Below are positions 15,926-24,066 of a DNA stretch of 38,854 bases, piece after piece. The stretch lies in NCBI GenBank assembly GCA_037131955.1, contig JBAXQC010000020.1, positions 1-38,854 on the forward strand. Reading direction: 5' to 3'. A model generated the notes under the pieces. The model saw nothing but the letters and a program-made list of their open reading frames with translations. It ran no database searches and was not told where the DNA came from. The position numbers and the translations under genes are program-made. The number at the start of each line of letters is the position of its first letter. The stretch's first letter is position 1. This stretch comes from CAIMMJ01 sp037131955 (GTDB lineage Bacteria; Bacteroidota; Bacteroidia; UBA4408).

Positions 15926-16011
15926 ATTGAAAAACAGTAAAATAATGTCATCAAATTCCAAATATACATTTTATTGCATTTTTGGAGTGTAATTAAATAT
16001 CAGAAAATATT
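15926..16011. repeat. Extended direct repeat unit around palindrome 3
   Basis: About 86 bp aligning with 15777-15863, see that entry. Its right end runs into the stop codon of the short-chain dehydrogenase gene (16010-16012), so it marks one edge of the repeated, non-coding block. Confidence 0.65.
15955..15988. repeat. 34-bp palindrome, copy 3
   Basis: Left arm ATTCCAAATATACA, centre TTTTAT, right arm TGCATTTTTGGAGT; three arm pairs are mismatched relative to the perfect copy 2. It starts 21 bases beyond the stop of the short-chain dehydrogenase gene and could also act as a transcript end for that gene. Confidence 0.8.
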
Positions 16012-16807
16012 ACTCTCTTTTAATTTTTCTAATCAATTTTTTAAAAATAAGTGGGAAATAGTTTTTTATTTTTACCATCAAAATTTCTTTTCTTCCTACT
16101 AAAATTTCTTCTGAATTATTTTTTATAGCAACAATAATATTTCTTGCACACTCTTGAGCAGTCATGCAGTTTTCAAAACTTTTATCAATAGAATTGTGTT
16201 TGTTTCCATTTGATAAAACTGCATTTAATGAGATGTTTGTTTTTATTTTGCCAGGATAAACTAATAGTATAGAAATATTATTTCCTTCTTCTTCAAGTCT
16301 TAAACTTTCAAAGTAGCCTTGTAATGCATGCTTTGCAGCCGAATAAGTAGAACGAAGATAAAAACCAAACTTACCTGCAATGCTGCTAACAACAACAATT
16401 TTGCCTCCTCCTAATTTTTTCATTGTTGGCAAAACGGTTTTGGCAAGCGCTACTTGGGCAAAATAATCTATTTCCATAATTTCTCTTTCTAATGCCTGAG
16501 TTGTTTCCATTGCTTTACTTCTTTGGCTAAATCCTCCATTGTTTATTAATACATCACATCTGCCAAATTTTTTAATTATTTGTTGATGATACTTTTCAAA
16601 TTCTGTACTGTTTTTTAAATCAAAAGGCAATACCAAACAATTTTCTTTAATGGGAAATTTGTTTTTTATTTCAATTAATTGACTTTCATTTCTTGCCGAA
16701 ATAACAAGCTTTGCTCCCTCATTATAGAGCTCTTCAGCAAGCGCTAAGCCAATTCCGGAACTAGCACCAGTAACCCAAACAACTTTATTTCTTAGATTGA
16801 ATTGCAT
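16010..16807 (-). CDS. Short-chain dehydrogenase/reductase
   Basis: A 265-residue classical SDR (DHRS7/DltE-like). VVWVTGASSGIGLALAEEL supplies the NAD(P)-binding TGxxxGIG loop (14-21), VISARNE the cofactor-selecting arginine, LINNGGFSQRS the NNxG-type motif, VVVSSIAGKFGF the catalytic serine, and STYSAAKHALQGYFESLR the YxxxK pair. VYPGKIKTNI closes the cofactor site. The basic, hydrophobic C-terminus (NYFPLIFKKLIRKIKRE) suggests membrane contact, as in relatives acting on lipids. Substrate unknown. The gene is divergent from valS (58 bp) and points toward the palindrome block and the ATPase. Confidence 0.9.
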   Translation of the reverse strand: MQFNLRNKVVWVTGASSGIGLALAEELYNEGAKLVISARNESQLIEIKNKFPIKENCLVLPFDLKNSTEFEKYHQQIIKKFGRCDVLINNGGFSQRSKAMETTQALEREIMEIDYFAQVALAKTVLPTMKKLGGGKIVVVSSIAGKFGFYLRSTYSAAKHALQGYFESLRLEEEGNNISILLVYPGKIKTNISLNAVLSNGNKHNSIDKSFENCMTAQECARNIIVAIKNNSEEILVGRKEILMVKIKNYFPLIFKKLIRKIKRE

Positions 16808-16865
16808 AATTGAAAATTAATTTGAGGTAAAAATCATTATTTTCGCACTTTAATCAAAAAAAACA

Positions 16866-19541
16866 ATGGAAATTCCTAAAACATACGATCCCAAATCTAC
16901 TGAAAACAAATGGTACGCTTACTGGCTAAAACATAATTTTTTTCGTTCTGTTCCCGATAGTCGTGAGCCTTATACAATAGTAATTCCTCCACCTAATGTA
17001 ACGGGTGTTTTGCACATGGGTCACATGCTTAATAATACAATTCAAGATGTGTTAATTAGAAGAGCAAGAATGCAAGGTAAAAATGCTTGCTGGGTTCCAG
17101 GAACTGATCATGCTTCTATTGCCACAGAAGCAAAAGTTGTGGCAATGCTAAAAGATAAAGGAATTAACAAGAGCGATTTAAGCAGAGAAGAATTTTTAAA
17201 ATATGCTTGGGAATGGAAGGAAAAGTATGGTGGAATAATTCTTAAACAACTAGAAAAGCTTGGTGCTTCGTGCGATTGGGAAAGAACTAAGTTTACTATG
17301 GACGAAGATTTAAGTCAAGCAGTGATAGATGTTTTTGTTGATTTATACAACAAAGGCGAAATATATAGAGGAGTAAGAATGGTAAATTGGGATCCCGAAG
17401 GCTTAACAGCTGTTTCGGATGAAGAAGTAATTTACAAAGAAGGAAATGCTAATTTATATTTTGTAAAATATCCAATTTGCAATTCTAAAGAAATTGATGC
17501 TGCAAATTATAATCCAACTGAATACATAACTATTGCAACTACAAGGCCCGAAACTATTTTGGGCGATACTGCCGTTTGTGTTCACCCCCAAGATGAACGA
17601 TATTTCCACTTAAAAGGTAAGTATGCAATAATACCTATGATTAATAGGATAGTGCCTATTATTTTTGATGAATACATTGACAAAGAATTTGGAACTGGTG
17701 CATTAAAAGTTACTCCTGCTCATGATATAAACGACTATAATTTAGGTCAAAAGCATAAACTACAAACAATAGATACTTTAAATCCAAATGGCACGCTTAG
17801 CAAGGAAGCAGGTTTTTATATTGGCGAAGACAGATTTGTTGTTAGAAAAAAAATAATAAAAGATTTAGAAGAGAAAAATCTAGTAGTAAAAATTGAACAA
17901 ATAAAAAACAAAGTAGGACATAGCGAAAGAACCAATGCAGTAATTGAACCAAAACTTTCTATGCAGTGGTTTTTGAAAATGGACAGAATAAGCAAACCTG
18001 CCTTAGAAAATGTAATGAATGATTCTATTAAACTTTTACCCGAAAAGTTTAAAAACACATACAAACATTGGATGGAAAATGTTCATGATTGGTGTATTAG
18101 CAGACAGTTGTGGTGGGGGCAGAGAATACCCGCATACTATCTGCCAAATGGAGAAATAGTAGTGGCAAAAAATTCTGAAGAGGCTAAAGAAATTATAAGA
18201 CAAAAAGATTCTTCAATTAATTTTGATAACGACGTAAGGCAGGACGAAGATGTATTAGATACATGGTTTAGCAGTTGGCTTTGGCCCATTTCAGTTTTTG
18301 ATGGATTCAAGAATCCTGAAAACGCCGATATAAACTATTATTATCCAACAAATGATTTGGTTACTGCTCCTGAAATTTTATTTTTTTGGGTAGCAAGAAT
18401 GATTATTGCAGGATACGAATACAAAGGGCAAAAGCCATTTTCCAATGTTTATTTAACCGGAATAGTTAGAGATAAGCAAGGTAGAAAAATGAGTAAATCA
18501 CTTGGCAATTCTCCAGATCCAATAGATTTAATAGAAAAATACGGAGCCGACGGTGTTAGAACAGGCATGTTGTTTTGTTCTCCTGCTGGCAACGACTTAC
18601 CTTTTGATGAAAGTTTATGCGAACAAGGAAGAAATTTTTCGAATAAAATTTGGAATGCCTTTAGGTTGTTAAAAGGGTTTGAAGTAGATGATTCTTTAGC
18701 GCAAAATGAAACTAACGCATTGGCTATACGTTGGTTTGAATCAAAATTTAATCAAGAGCTGCAAAATATTAATACTTTTTATGATAAATATAGAATTAGT
18801 GATGCCTTAATGGTTACTTATAAACTCATTTGGGACGACTTTTGTAGTTTGTTTTTAGAAATTATTAAACCAGAATTTATTGATGGCAAAGCTTTACCAA
18901 TTGATAGAAAAACATACCAGGCAAGTTTAGAATTTTTAGAAAAGTTAATTGGTATTTTGCATCCTTTTATGCCTTTTATTACTGAGGAATTGTGGCATCT
19001 AATAAAACACAGAAATGAAAAGGAGTGCATAATTATTTCTAATTGGCCAAAATTAGGAAGCACAGATAACAAACTAATAGCTAAATCGGAAATTGCTTTT
19101 GAATTGATTGCTCAAATTAGAAATTATAGAAATACAAAACAAATTTCTCCAAAAATCAAGCTTGAACTTTTTGTTACCGAGAAGTCTTCCGAATTTCAAC
19201 TGAATGATTTTTATCCAGTTATCAAGAAAATTGCAAACCTATCAGAAATTAGTGTAAATGCATCAAATGATAATTTAAACGCTGTTTATCTAACTAATAA
19301 TGCAGAATATTCCATTAAATCTGAAGGGTCTTTAGACATTGCAAAAGAAAAAGAAACTCTTACAAAAGATTTAGAATACAATAAAGGATTTCTTAGTTCT
19401 GTGATGAAAAAACTAGAGAACGAAAAGTTTGTTGCCAATGCAAAGCCCGAAGTTCTTGCAATTGAACAAAAGAAAAAGCAAGATGCAGAAAGTAAAATTA
19501 AGTCCTTGGAGGAACAACTTTTTCGTTTATCCAGTAATTAG
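16866..19541 (+). CDS. valS: Valyl-tRNA synthetase
   Basis: A class I aminoacyl-tRNA synthetase of 891 residues that charges tRNA-Val. The HIGH-equivalent is in PPPNVTGVLHMGHML (about 40-54); the editing (CP1) domain carries TIATTRPETILGDTAVCV and FGTGALKVTPAHDINDY; WCISRQLWWGQRIPAYY and DVLDTWFSSWLWPIS precede the KMSKS motif at 541-545 (GRKMSKSLGNSPDPI). The anticodon-binding helical domain follows, and residues about 825-890 form the valine-specific C-terminal coiled coil (LTKDLEYNKGFLSSVMKKLENEKFV). Length and motif order are normal. rlmH follows after six bases. Confidence 0.98.
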   Translation: MEIPKTYDPKSTENKWYAYWLKHNFFRSVPDSREPYTIVIPPPNVTGVLHMGHMLNNTIQDVLIRRARMQGKNACWVPGTDHASIATEAKVVAMLKDKGINKSDLSREEFLKYAWEWKEKYGGIILKQLEKLGASCDWERTKFTMDEDLSQAVIDVFVDLYNKGEIYRGVRMVNWDPEGLTAVSDEEVIYKEGNANLYFVKYPICNSKEIDAANYNPTEYITIATTRPETILGDTAVCVHPQDERYFHLKGKYAIIPMINRIVPIIFDEYIDKEFGTGALKVTPAHDINDYNLGQKHKLQTIDTLNPNGTLSKEAGFYIGEDRFVVRKKIIKDLEEKNLVVKIEQIKNKVGHSERTNAVIEPKLSMQWFLKMDRISKPALENVMNDSIKLLPEKFKNTYKHWMENVHDWCISRQLWWGQRIPAYYLPNGEIVVAKNSEEAKEIIRQKDSSINFDNDVRQDEDVLDTWFSSWLWPISVFDGFKNPENADINYYYPTNDLVTAPEILFFWVARMIIAGYEYKGQKPFSNVYLTGIVRDKQGRKMSKSLGNSPDPIDLIEKYGADGVRTGMLFCSPAGNDLPFDESLCEQGRNFSNKIWNAFRLLKGFEVDDSLAQNETNALAIRWFESKFNQELQNINTFYDKYRISDALMVTYKLIWDDFCSLFLEIIKPEFIDGKALPIDRKTYQASLEFLEKLIGILHPFMPFITEELWHLIKHRNEKECIIISNWPKLGSTDNKLIAKSEIAFELIAQIRNYRNTKQISPKIKLELFVTEKSSEFQLNDFYPVIKKIANLSEISVNASNDNLNAVYLTNNAEYSIKSEGSLDIAKEKETLTKDLEYNKGFLSSVMKKLENEKFVANAKPEVLAIEQKKKQDAESKIKSLEEQLFRLSSN

Positions 19542-19547
19542 TTTTTG

Positions 19548-20015
19548 GTGAAAGTACTTTTATTACAAATTGGTAAAACAGACGAATCATACTTGCAAGA
19601 AGGCTGCAGCATTTATGAGTCACGGTTAAAGCATTACGTAGCATTTGAAACAGAAACGATATTGATTCCCAAAAAAATATTTTTAACAGAAGAACAAAAA
19701 ATTCTAGAAGGACAGCTTTTATTAAAGAAAATAACAAATCAGGATTTTGTTGTTCTTTTGGATGAACATGGAAAAGAGTTTAATTCAATTAATTTCTCAA
19801 ATTGGATTCAAAAAAATATGAATTCGGGAATTAAAAGACTTGTATTTGTTATTGGTGGACCTTTTGGGTTTTCAGAAGATGTTTATTCCAGAGCCAATCA
19901 ACAAATTGCACTTTCGCAGATGACTTTCTCTCATCAAATGGTGCGATTGTTTTTTTTAGAGCAACTCTATCGTGGCTTCACAATATTAAAGGGAGAAAAA
20001 TACCATCATAGTTAA
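19548..20015 (+). CDS. rlmH: 23S rRNA (pseudouridine1915-N3)-methyltransferase RlmH
   Basis: A 155-residue SPOUT-class methyltransferase that methylates pseudouridine 1915 of 23S rRNA using SAM. The C-terminal trefoil-knot motifs are LVFVIGGPFGFSEDVYSRA and LSQMTFSHQMVRLFFLEQLYRGFTI followed by GEKYHH (key part FSHQMVRL), which are close to invariant in RlmH. I chose the GTG at 19548 (MKVLLLQIGKTDESYL); a TTG one codon earlier is in frame but does not fit the family's MKI-type start. It lies six bases after valS and overlaps the stop of the convergent glycosyltransferase by four bases. Confidence 0.95.
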   Translation: MKVLLLQIGKTDESYLQEGCSIYESRLKHYVAFETETILIPKKIFLTEEQKILEGQLLLKKITNQDFVVLLDEHGKEFNSINFSNWIQKNMNSGIKRLVFVIGGPFGFSEDVYSRANQQIALSQMTFSHQMVRLFFLEQLYRGFTILKGEKYHHS

Positions 20016-21289
20016 GGTTTTCCCACTACCTTTTCGTAAACCGAGGCATATCTTTTAATTCCCTCCTCTAAAGAGAAAAAATCAATAACTGATTCTGCTT
20101 TCTCTCTTAATTTTTCACCTCTAGGGTAACTTAATATTTGTTTGGCTGCGGCATTAAGGGTTGATTCTTTAAAATCATTTACAATTACTCCAGTATTACT
20201 TTTTGTTACTATTTCATTTACATCACCAACTCCACTATTACACACCACCGGAATTCCCATACTAAGCAACTCGCCTAATTTTGTCGGTGAAGAAGCTTTT
20301 TTAGAAAATGCTGGCTTAATAAAAAATACTGATGAATCACAAAAAAGTAAATACTCAGGAACTTCTTTTCTACTTGCTTTTATTACTCTTATATCATCAA
20401 ACAAAATACCTGCTTTTTTTGCAGAATCAAAAACTATTTTAGGCTCTTCTGCAGTTAAAATAAGAAATAATGCTTCTTTTTTTTCTTTCTTTAACTCCAC
20501 AAAAAATTGCATCATCTCATTCGTCATATACCAAGAACCTACCGCACCTAAATAAACCAAAACGTATTTTTCTGCAGTAATGTTTAATTTTTTTTTGAGC
20601 AAAATAGAATTTTCCTTTGACGTGTCTTTTATTGAAAAATGATTTAAATCTGCACAGCAAGGAATAACAGTTGTTGGAGATAATTTTTTTCCTTTCAGAT
20701 CTATTGCGCTAATGTGTTTTAATGCTTCATAGGTGAGACTGATGTTATGAGCACTTTCAGTTAAAAATAGCTTTTCTTTTTTCTTGAAGTAATTATAAAC
20801 CTTCTTGTAAATTGGATTATTCAAGTTCCATTGTCCGCCATCTATTCTTTCATCAGCAAAAAAACCTCTCATGTCAAAGATGAAAGGAATATTATATTTT
20901 TTTTTTAGTTTGAGCCCAACAATTGATGGAAAATAGGCTCTGCAATGGAGGAGATTTATTTTATTTGTCCTAATGACATTTTCTGCCTCACTTAATACAT
21001 TTTTTAAATTTAAAAAAGGGGAGTAAATAGGTAATTTATTTTTGTATCTAATTGGATGCCATTTTATATTGCTTGCGTTGCAAATGTTTTCAATGGCTAA
21101 TTTATTTTTAAAAAAAGCTTCTTCTTTTTCTAGGCTAATTATCCAAAAATTATATCCCAATTTGCTCAAACCCCTCAAATAAGGCAAGACTTGCGATTGC
21201 CCAAGAGGATCCGTCATTCCATCAAGTGAAATAAAAATGGTATTAATCAAAACAAATCGTTTTATATTTGACAAAATTAAAAAAAACAT
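20012..21289 (-). CDS. GT4-type glycosyltransferase
   Basis: A 425-residue GT-B fold glycosyltransferase of the GT4 (GT1-like) group. The N-domain opens with FISLDGMTDPLGQSQVLPYLRGLS, very typical of Bacteroidota surface-glycan transferases (key part DGMTDPLGQSQV), then NLLHCRAYFPSIVGLKLKK and FIFDMRGFFADERIDGG. The C-domain carries LVYLGAVGSWY, and SPTKLGELLSMGIPVVCNSGVGDVNEIV, whose E-x7-E region binds the sugar nucleotide (key part KLGELLSMGIPVVCN). Sugar and acceptor are unknown. The ATG at 21289 gives 13 residues before the conserved start; a TTG at 21250 would start right before it and avoid overlap with the promoter box of the divergent gene. It diverges from the polymerase-like gene with six bases between ATGs. 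Confidence 0.9.
   Translation of the reverse strand: MFFLILSNIKRFVLINTIFISLDGMTDPLGQSQVLPYLRGLSKLGYNFWIISLEKEEAFFKNKLAIENICNASNIKWHPIRYKNKLPIYSPFLNLKNVLSEAENVIRTNKINLLHCRAYFPSIVGLKLKKKYNIPFIFDMRGFFADERIDGGQWNLNNPIYKKVYNYFKKKEKLFLTESAHNISLTYEALKHISAIDLKGKKLSPTTVIPCCADLNHFSIKDTSKENSILLKKKLNITAEKYVLVYLGAVGSWYMTNEMMQFFVELKKEKKEALFLILTAEEPKIVFDSAKKAGILFDDIRVIKASRKEVPEYLLFCDSSVFFIKPAFSKKASSPTKLGELLSMGIPVVCNSGVGDVNEIVTKSNTGVIVNDFKESTLNAAAKQILSYPRGEKLREKAESVIDFFSLEEGIKRYASVYEKVVGKP
21263..21270 (+). promoter_or_regulatory. -7 promoter box of the polymerase-like gene
   Basis: TATATTTG, a perfect TAnnTTTG, ends 25 bases before the ATG at 21296. It lies within the first codons of the divergent GT4 gene if that gene starts at 21289, which slightly favours the later TTG start there. 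No matching -33 TTG. Confidence 0.45.
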
Positions 21290-21295
21290 CTGTAA

Positions 21296-22633
21296 ATGCT
21301 AACCGTTTGGGATTTTGTTTTGCCACCACTGTATTTATTGATTATATTTTTTATCGGCAGGAACATTAAAAAAAAGAGAGTTAAGTTCGAGCCTGAGTTT
21401 GAATTTTTTACTTCAGGACTCCTTTTAAAAATGATTGGCTCAATTGTCTTTTGTCTTGTATATGTGCTTTATTATAATGGTGGTGACACAAATGCCTACC
21501 ATGAAGCTGCTATTTCTTTAAAGAAACTATCATACTACCACACTGATATTTTTTTTAAGATTTTAACTGGTAATTATACTTGGGAGTACATAGGATATTT
21601 TGATTACAGAACTGGCTATCCACAGTATTGGAAAGACCCGCAAGCATTTATGGTGGTTAGGCTCACAAGCATAATTGAGTTTATAAGTTTTAATTCATAC
21701 ATAACCACTTCGGTAATTTTATCAGCATTATCATTTTCTGGAATATGGAAATTATACAAATTGTTCTGCGAATATTATCCTCAATTAACTGAAAAATTTA
21801 TCTATACCACAATATTCATCCCATCTTTAATATTTTGGGGTTCCGGAATTTTAAAAGACACCTTTACACTAACTGGCGCCTGCTGGTTTACTTTTCATTT
21901 ACATAAAGCATTTATACAAAGAGAATCTATATTTAAAAATACACTAATAGCATTAATTGCTGGTTATTTTGTACTGAAAATTAAGCCCTATATTGTTTTA
22001 TCACTTGTGCCAGGTGCATTGCTTTGGTTTGCCTTTACAAAATTAAAGAACGTAAATAACTCTTTGGCAAGATTTGTATTTGGACCAATTTTATTCAGCA
22101 TTGTATTAGGCTTCTTTTTAATTTTGTTTTCTTCGATAAAAGGAGATTTAGGAGCATACTCCTCTGTTGAAAGTATTTTAAATAAAGCATCAGTTACACA
22201 AAAAGATTTAAAACAAGAGTATAACAAGGGAAATGCTTTTGATATTGGTGAATTTGAACCCACAATTTCAGGAGTATTGAGCAAATTTCCTATTGCGGTT
22301 TTTTCAGGAATTTTTAGACCAACATTGATAGATGCTAAAAACATTGTTATGCTTATTTCTGCAATTGAAAATACCTTAGTACTTCTATTCTTTTTATATG
22401 TTTTGTTTTCTATAGGAATTTTTCAATTTTATAAAATTATTTCAGAAAATCCTGTCATATTCTTCTCAATATTGTATGCTATTATTTTTGGTTTTGCAGT
22501 AGGTTTATCAACTTCAAATTTTGGAGCACTTGTTAGGTATAAAATTCCTAGTACTCCCTTTTTTCTTTCCAGTATTTTAATGATTTGGAAAGAAAATCAA
22601 CTAATTAAAGCGAAAATTAAACTCAATAAATAA
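21296..22633 (+). CDS. Multi-pass membrane protein, probable polysaccharide polymerase/transfer role
   Basis: A 445-residue inner-membrane protein with about ten hydrophobic segments; I do not recognise a named family. Visible landmarks are YYNGGDTNAYHEAA after the second or third helix (an acidic loop, about 60-75), IFIPSLIFWGSGILKDTFTL (key part FWGSGILKD), and GLSTSNFGALVRYKIPSTPFF near the C-terminus (ALVRYKIP). Proteins with an acidic periplasmic loop, a W-S-G-x-x-K-D helix start and an R-Y-x-x-P end occur beside polysaccharide genes and resemble Wzy/EpsG polymerases in general layout only. The neighbours (GT4 on the left, GT2 and Wzc-type kinase on the right) support a role in surface polysaccharide assembly. 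This is inference from context. Confidence 0.6.
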   Translation: MLTVWDFVLPPLYLLIIFFIGRNIKKKRVKFEPEFEFFTSGLLLKMIGSIVFCLVYVLYYNGGDTNAYHEAAISLKKLSYYHTDIFFKILTGNYTWEYIGYFDYRTGYPQYWKDPQAFMVVRLTSIIEFISFNSYITTSVILSALSFSGIWKLYKLFCEYYPQLTEKFIYTTIFIPSLIFWGSGILKDTFTLTGACWFTFHLHKAFIQRESIFKNTLIALIAGYFVLKIKPYIVLSLVPGALLWFAFTKLKNVNNSLARFVFGPILFSIVLGFFLILFSSIKGDLGAYSSVESILNKASVTQKDLKQEYNKGNAFDIGEFEPTISGVLSKFPIAVFSGIFRPTLIDAKNIVMLISAIENTLVLLFFLYVLFSIGIFQFYKIISENPVIFFSILYAIIFGFAVGLSTSNFGALVRYKIPSTPFFLSSILMIWKENQLIKAKIKLNK

Positions 22634-22664
22634 AATTCATAATTTATTTTAACTGATTTTTTCA

Positions 22665-22672
22665 CATATTTG
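22665..22672 (+). promoter_or_regulatory. Likely -7 box of psd
   Basis: CATATTTG, one mismatch to TAnnTTTG, ends 15 bases before the psd ATG at 22688 in the 54-bp gap after the polymerase-like gene. Its G belongs to a TTG (22670) that is sometimes read as a start; that reading would make the box part of the gene. Confidence 0.35.
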
Positions 22673-22687
22673 CGAAATATATATTTA

Positions 22688-23341
22688 ATGAAATTTCACA
22701 AAGAAGGTTATACGTCTCTAATAATTGTAATAGTTACGGGTATTGTATTAATATGGTTTTCAAATTTTTTTGGCAATAAATTACTAATATACTTGTCTTA
22801 CATTATTTCTCTTTTCTTAATAATTGTAGTCATTCAGTTTTTTAGAAACCCAATTAGAATATTAAAACTAGATGAAAATTCAATCATTTCTCCAGCAGAT
22901 GGTAAGGTTGTAGTTATTGAAAATGTATTTGAACCAGAATATTTAAAAACTAATTGTATTCAAATAAGTATTTTCATGTCGCCTACAAATGTTCATATCA
23001 ACAGAAATCCTGTTAGCGGAATCGTTTCTTTTTTTAAATATCACCCTGGAAAATTTTTAGTTGCATGGCATCCAAAATCAAGCACTGAAAATGAAAGAAC
23101 TACCATAGCAATTAAAACAGCAAAAGGCGAGGAGATTTTAATGCGACAAATTGCAGGAGCTTTGGCCCGAAGAATTGTTTGGTATTGCAAAGAAAATGAT
23201 GTGGTAAAACAAACAAATGAATTTGGCTTTATTAAATTTGGCTCTCGTGTTGACCTTTACCTGCCGCTTACTTCTAAAATAAATGTACAATTAAATCAAA
23301 TTGTTAAGGGCGGAATATCCGAAATTGCATTTTTATCTTAA
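22688..23341 (+). CDS. psd: Phosphatidylserine decarboxylase, short (PSD-A) type
   Basis: A 217-residue proenzyme that self-cleaves to a pyruvoyl enzyme and turns phosphatidylserine into phosphatidylethanolamine at the inner membrane. Two N-terminal membrane segments (about 8-50) are followed by FFRNPIRI, SIISPADGKVVVIE (conserved Asp/Gly), FMSPTNVHINRNPVSG (His of the catalytic set), RTTIAIKTAKGEEILMRQIAGALARRIV and the cleavage site in FGSRVDLYLP, where Ser of GSR becomes the pyruvoyl group. I use the ATG at 22688; the earlier TTG at 22670 adds six residues and overlaps a promoter-like box. Only seven bases separate it from the GT2 gene, so it is embedded in the polysaccharide transcript. 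No pssA is in the window. Confidence 0.95.
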   Translation: MKFHKEGYTSLIIVIVTGIVLIWFSNFFGNKLLIYLSYIISLFLIIVVIQFFRNPIRILKLDENSIISPADGKVVVIENVFEPEYLKTNCIQISIFMSPTNVHINRNPVSGIVSFFKYHPGKFLVAWHPKSSTENERTTIAIKTAKGEEILMRQIAGALARRIVWYCKENDVVKQTNEFGFIKFGSRVDLYLPLTSKINVQLNQIVKGGISEIAFLS

Positions 23342-23348
23342 TACTTTA

Positions 23349-24059
23349 ATGAAATTATCTATTGTAATACCTGCATACAACGAAGCAAAAACAATTCATT
23401 TAATTTTGGATAAGATAAAAAACGTAAGTCTAATTTCGAATATTCAAAAGGAAGTTGTTTTTGTTGATGATTTTTCAAAGGATGATTCAGAAGCAGTAAT
23501 TAAAAATTACATGAAGAACAATCCCAGTCTTACCATTTCATATTTTAAACACGAAAAAAATAAAGGTAAAGGCGCCGCATTGCATACGGGAATTTCAAAA
23601 GCTACTGGTGATTTTATTGTAATTCAAGATGCAGATTTAGAATATGATCCCAATGAATATAATATCTTGCTAAAACCTATTTTAGATGGATTTGCTGATG
23701 TTGTTTATGGTTCAAGATTTGTTGGAGGAAGGCCACATAGAATTTTATTTTTTTGGCATACAATTGGAAATAAGTTTTTAACTTTCCTTTCGAACATGTT
23801 TACCAACTTAAATTTAACAGATATGGAAACGTGTTATAAATTGTTTAAGGCAGACCAGATAAAATCTTTGAATTTAAAAGAGAAAAGATTTGGCTTTGAA
23901 CCTGAAGTAACAGCAAAAATTAGCAGATTAAAAGGAATAAGAATTTATGAAGTTGGAATTTCGTATTATGGAAGAACCTACGAAGAAGGAAAAAAAATAA
24001 ACTGGAAAGACGGTTTCAGGGCCATATTTTGCATTGTAAAGTATAACATTTTTAAATAA
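23349..24059 (+). CDS. GT2 glycosyltransferase (dolichol-phosphate-mannose-synthase-like)
   Basis: A 236-residue GT-A fold enzyme without membrane segments. Motifs: LSIVIPAYNEAKTIHLIL at the start, VVFVDDFSKDDSEAVI, GKGAALHTGISKATGDFIVIQDADLEYDP (key part QDADLEYDP, the DxD metal site), YGSRFVGGRPHR, and TDMETCYKLFKADQIKSLNL with RFGFEPEVTAKISR (key part METCYKLFK). This subgroup transfers a sugar from a nucleotide to polyprenyl phosphate. The open frame extends upstream to 23301, but the ATG at 23349 begins exactly at the conserved first strand and leaves a seven-base gap after psd. It lies seven bases before the tyrosine autokinase gene, so psd, this gene and the kinase are likely one operon. 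Confidence 0.93.
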   Translation: MKLSIVIPAYNEAKTIHLILDKIKNVSLISNIQKEVVFVDDFSKDDSEAVIKNYMKNNPSLTISYFKHEKNKGKGAALHTGISKATGDFIVIQDADLEYDPNEYNILLKPILDGFADVVYGSRFVGGRPHRILFFWHTIGNKFLTFLSNMFTNLNLTDMETCYKLFKADQIKSLNLKEKRFGFEPEVTAKISRLKGIRIYEVGISYYGRTYEEGKKINWKDGFRAIFCIVKYNIFK

Positions 24060-24066
24060 TATTAAA

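Noticed and set aside
15669..15969. Small minus-strand open frames starting inside each palindrome (two of 16 codons at 15969-15919 and 15820-15770, one of 9 codons at 15698-15669 that overlaps the ATPase ATG).
   Set aside because: The similarity follows from the DNA repeat. Differences between the two 16-codon frames are not concentrated at third positions, so there is no sign of selection on a peptide.
15684..15988. CRISPR-like array.
   Set aside because: Only three diverged palindromes, unequal spacers of 88 and 115 bp that are themselves partly repeated, and no cas genes.
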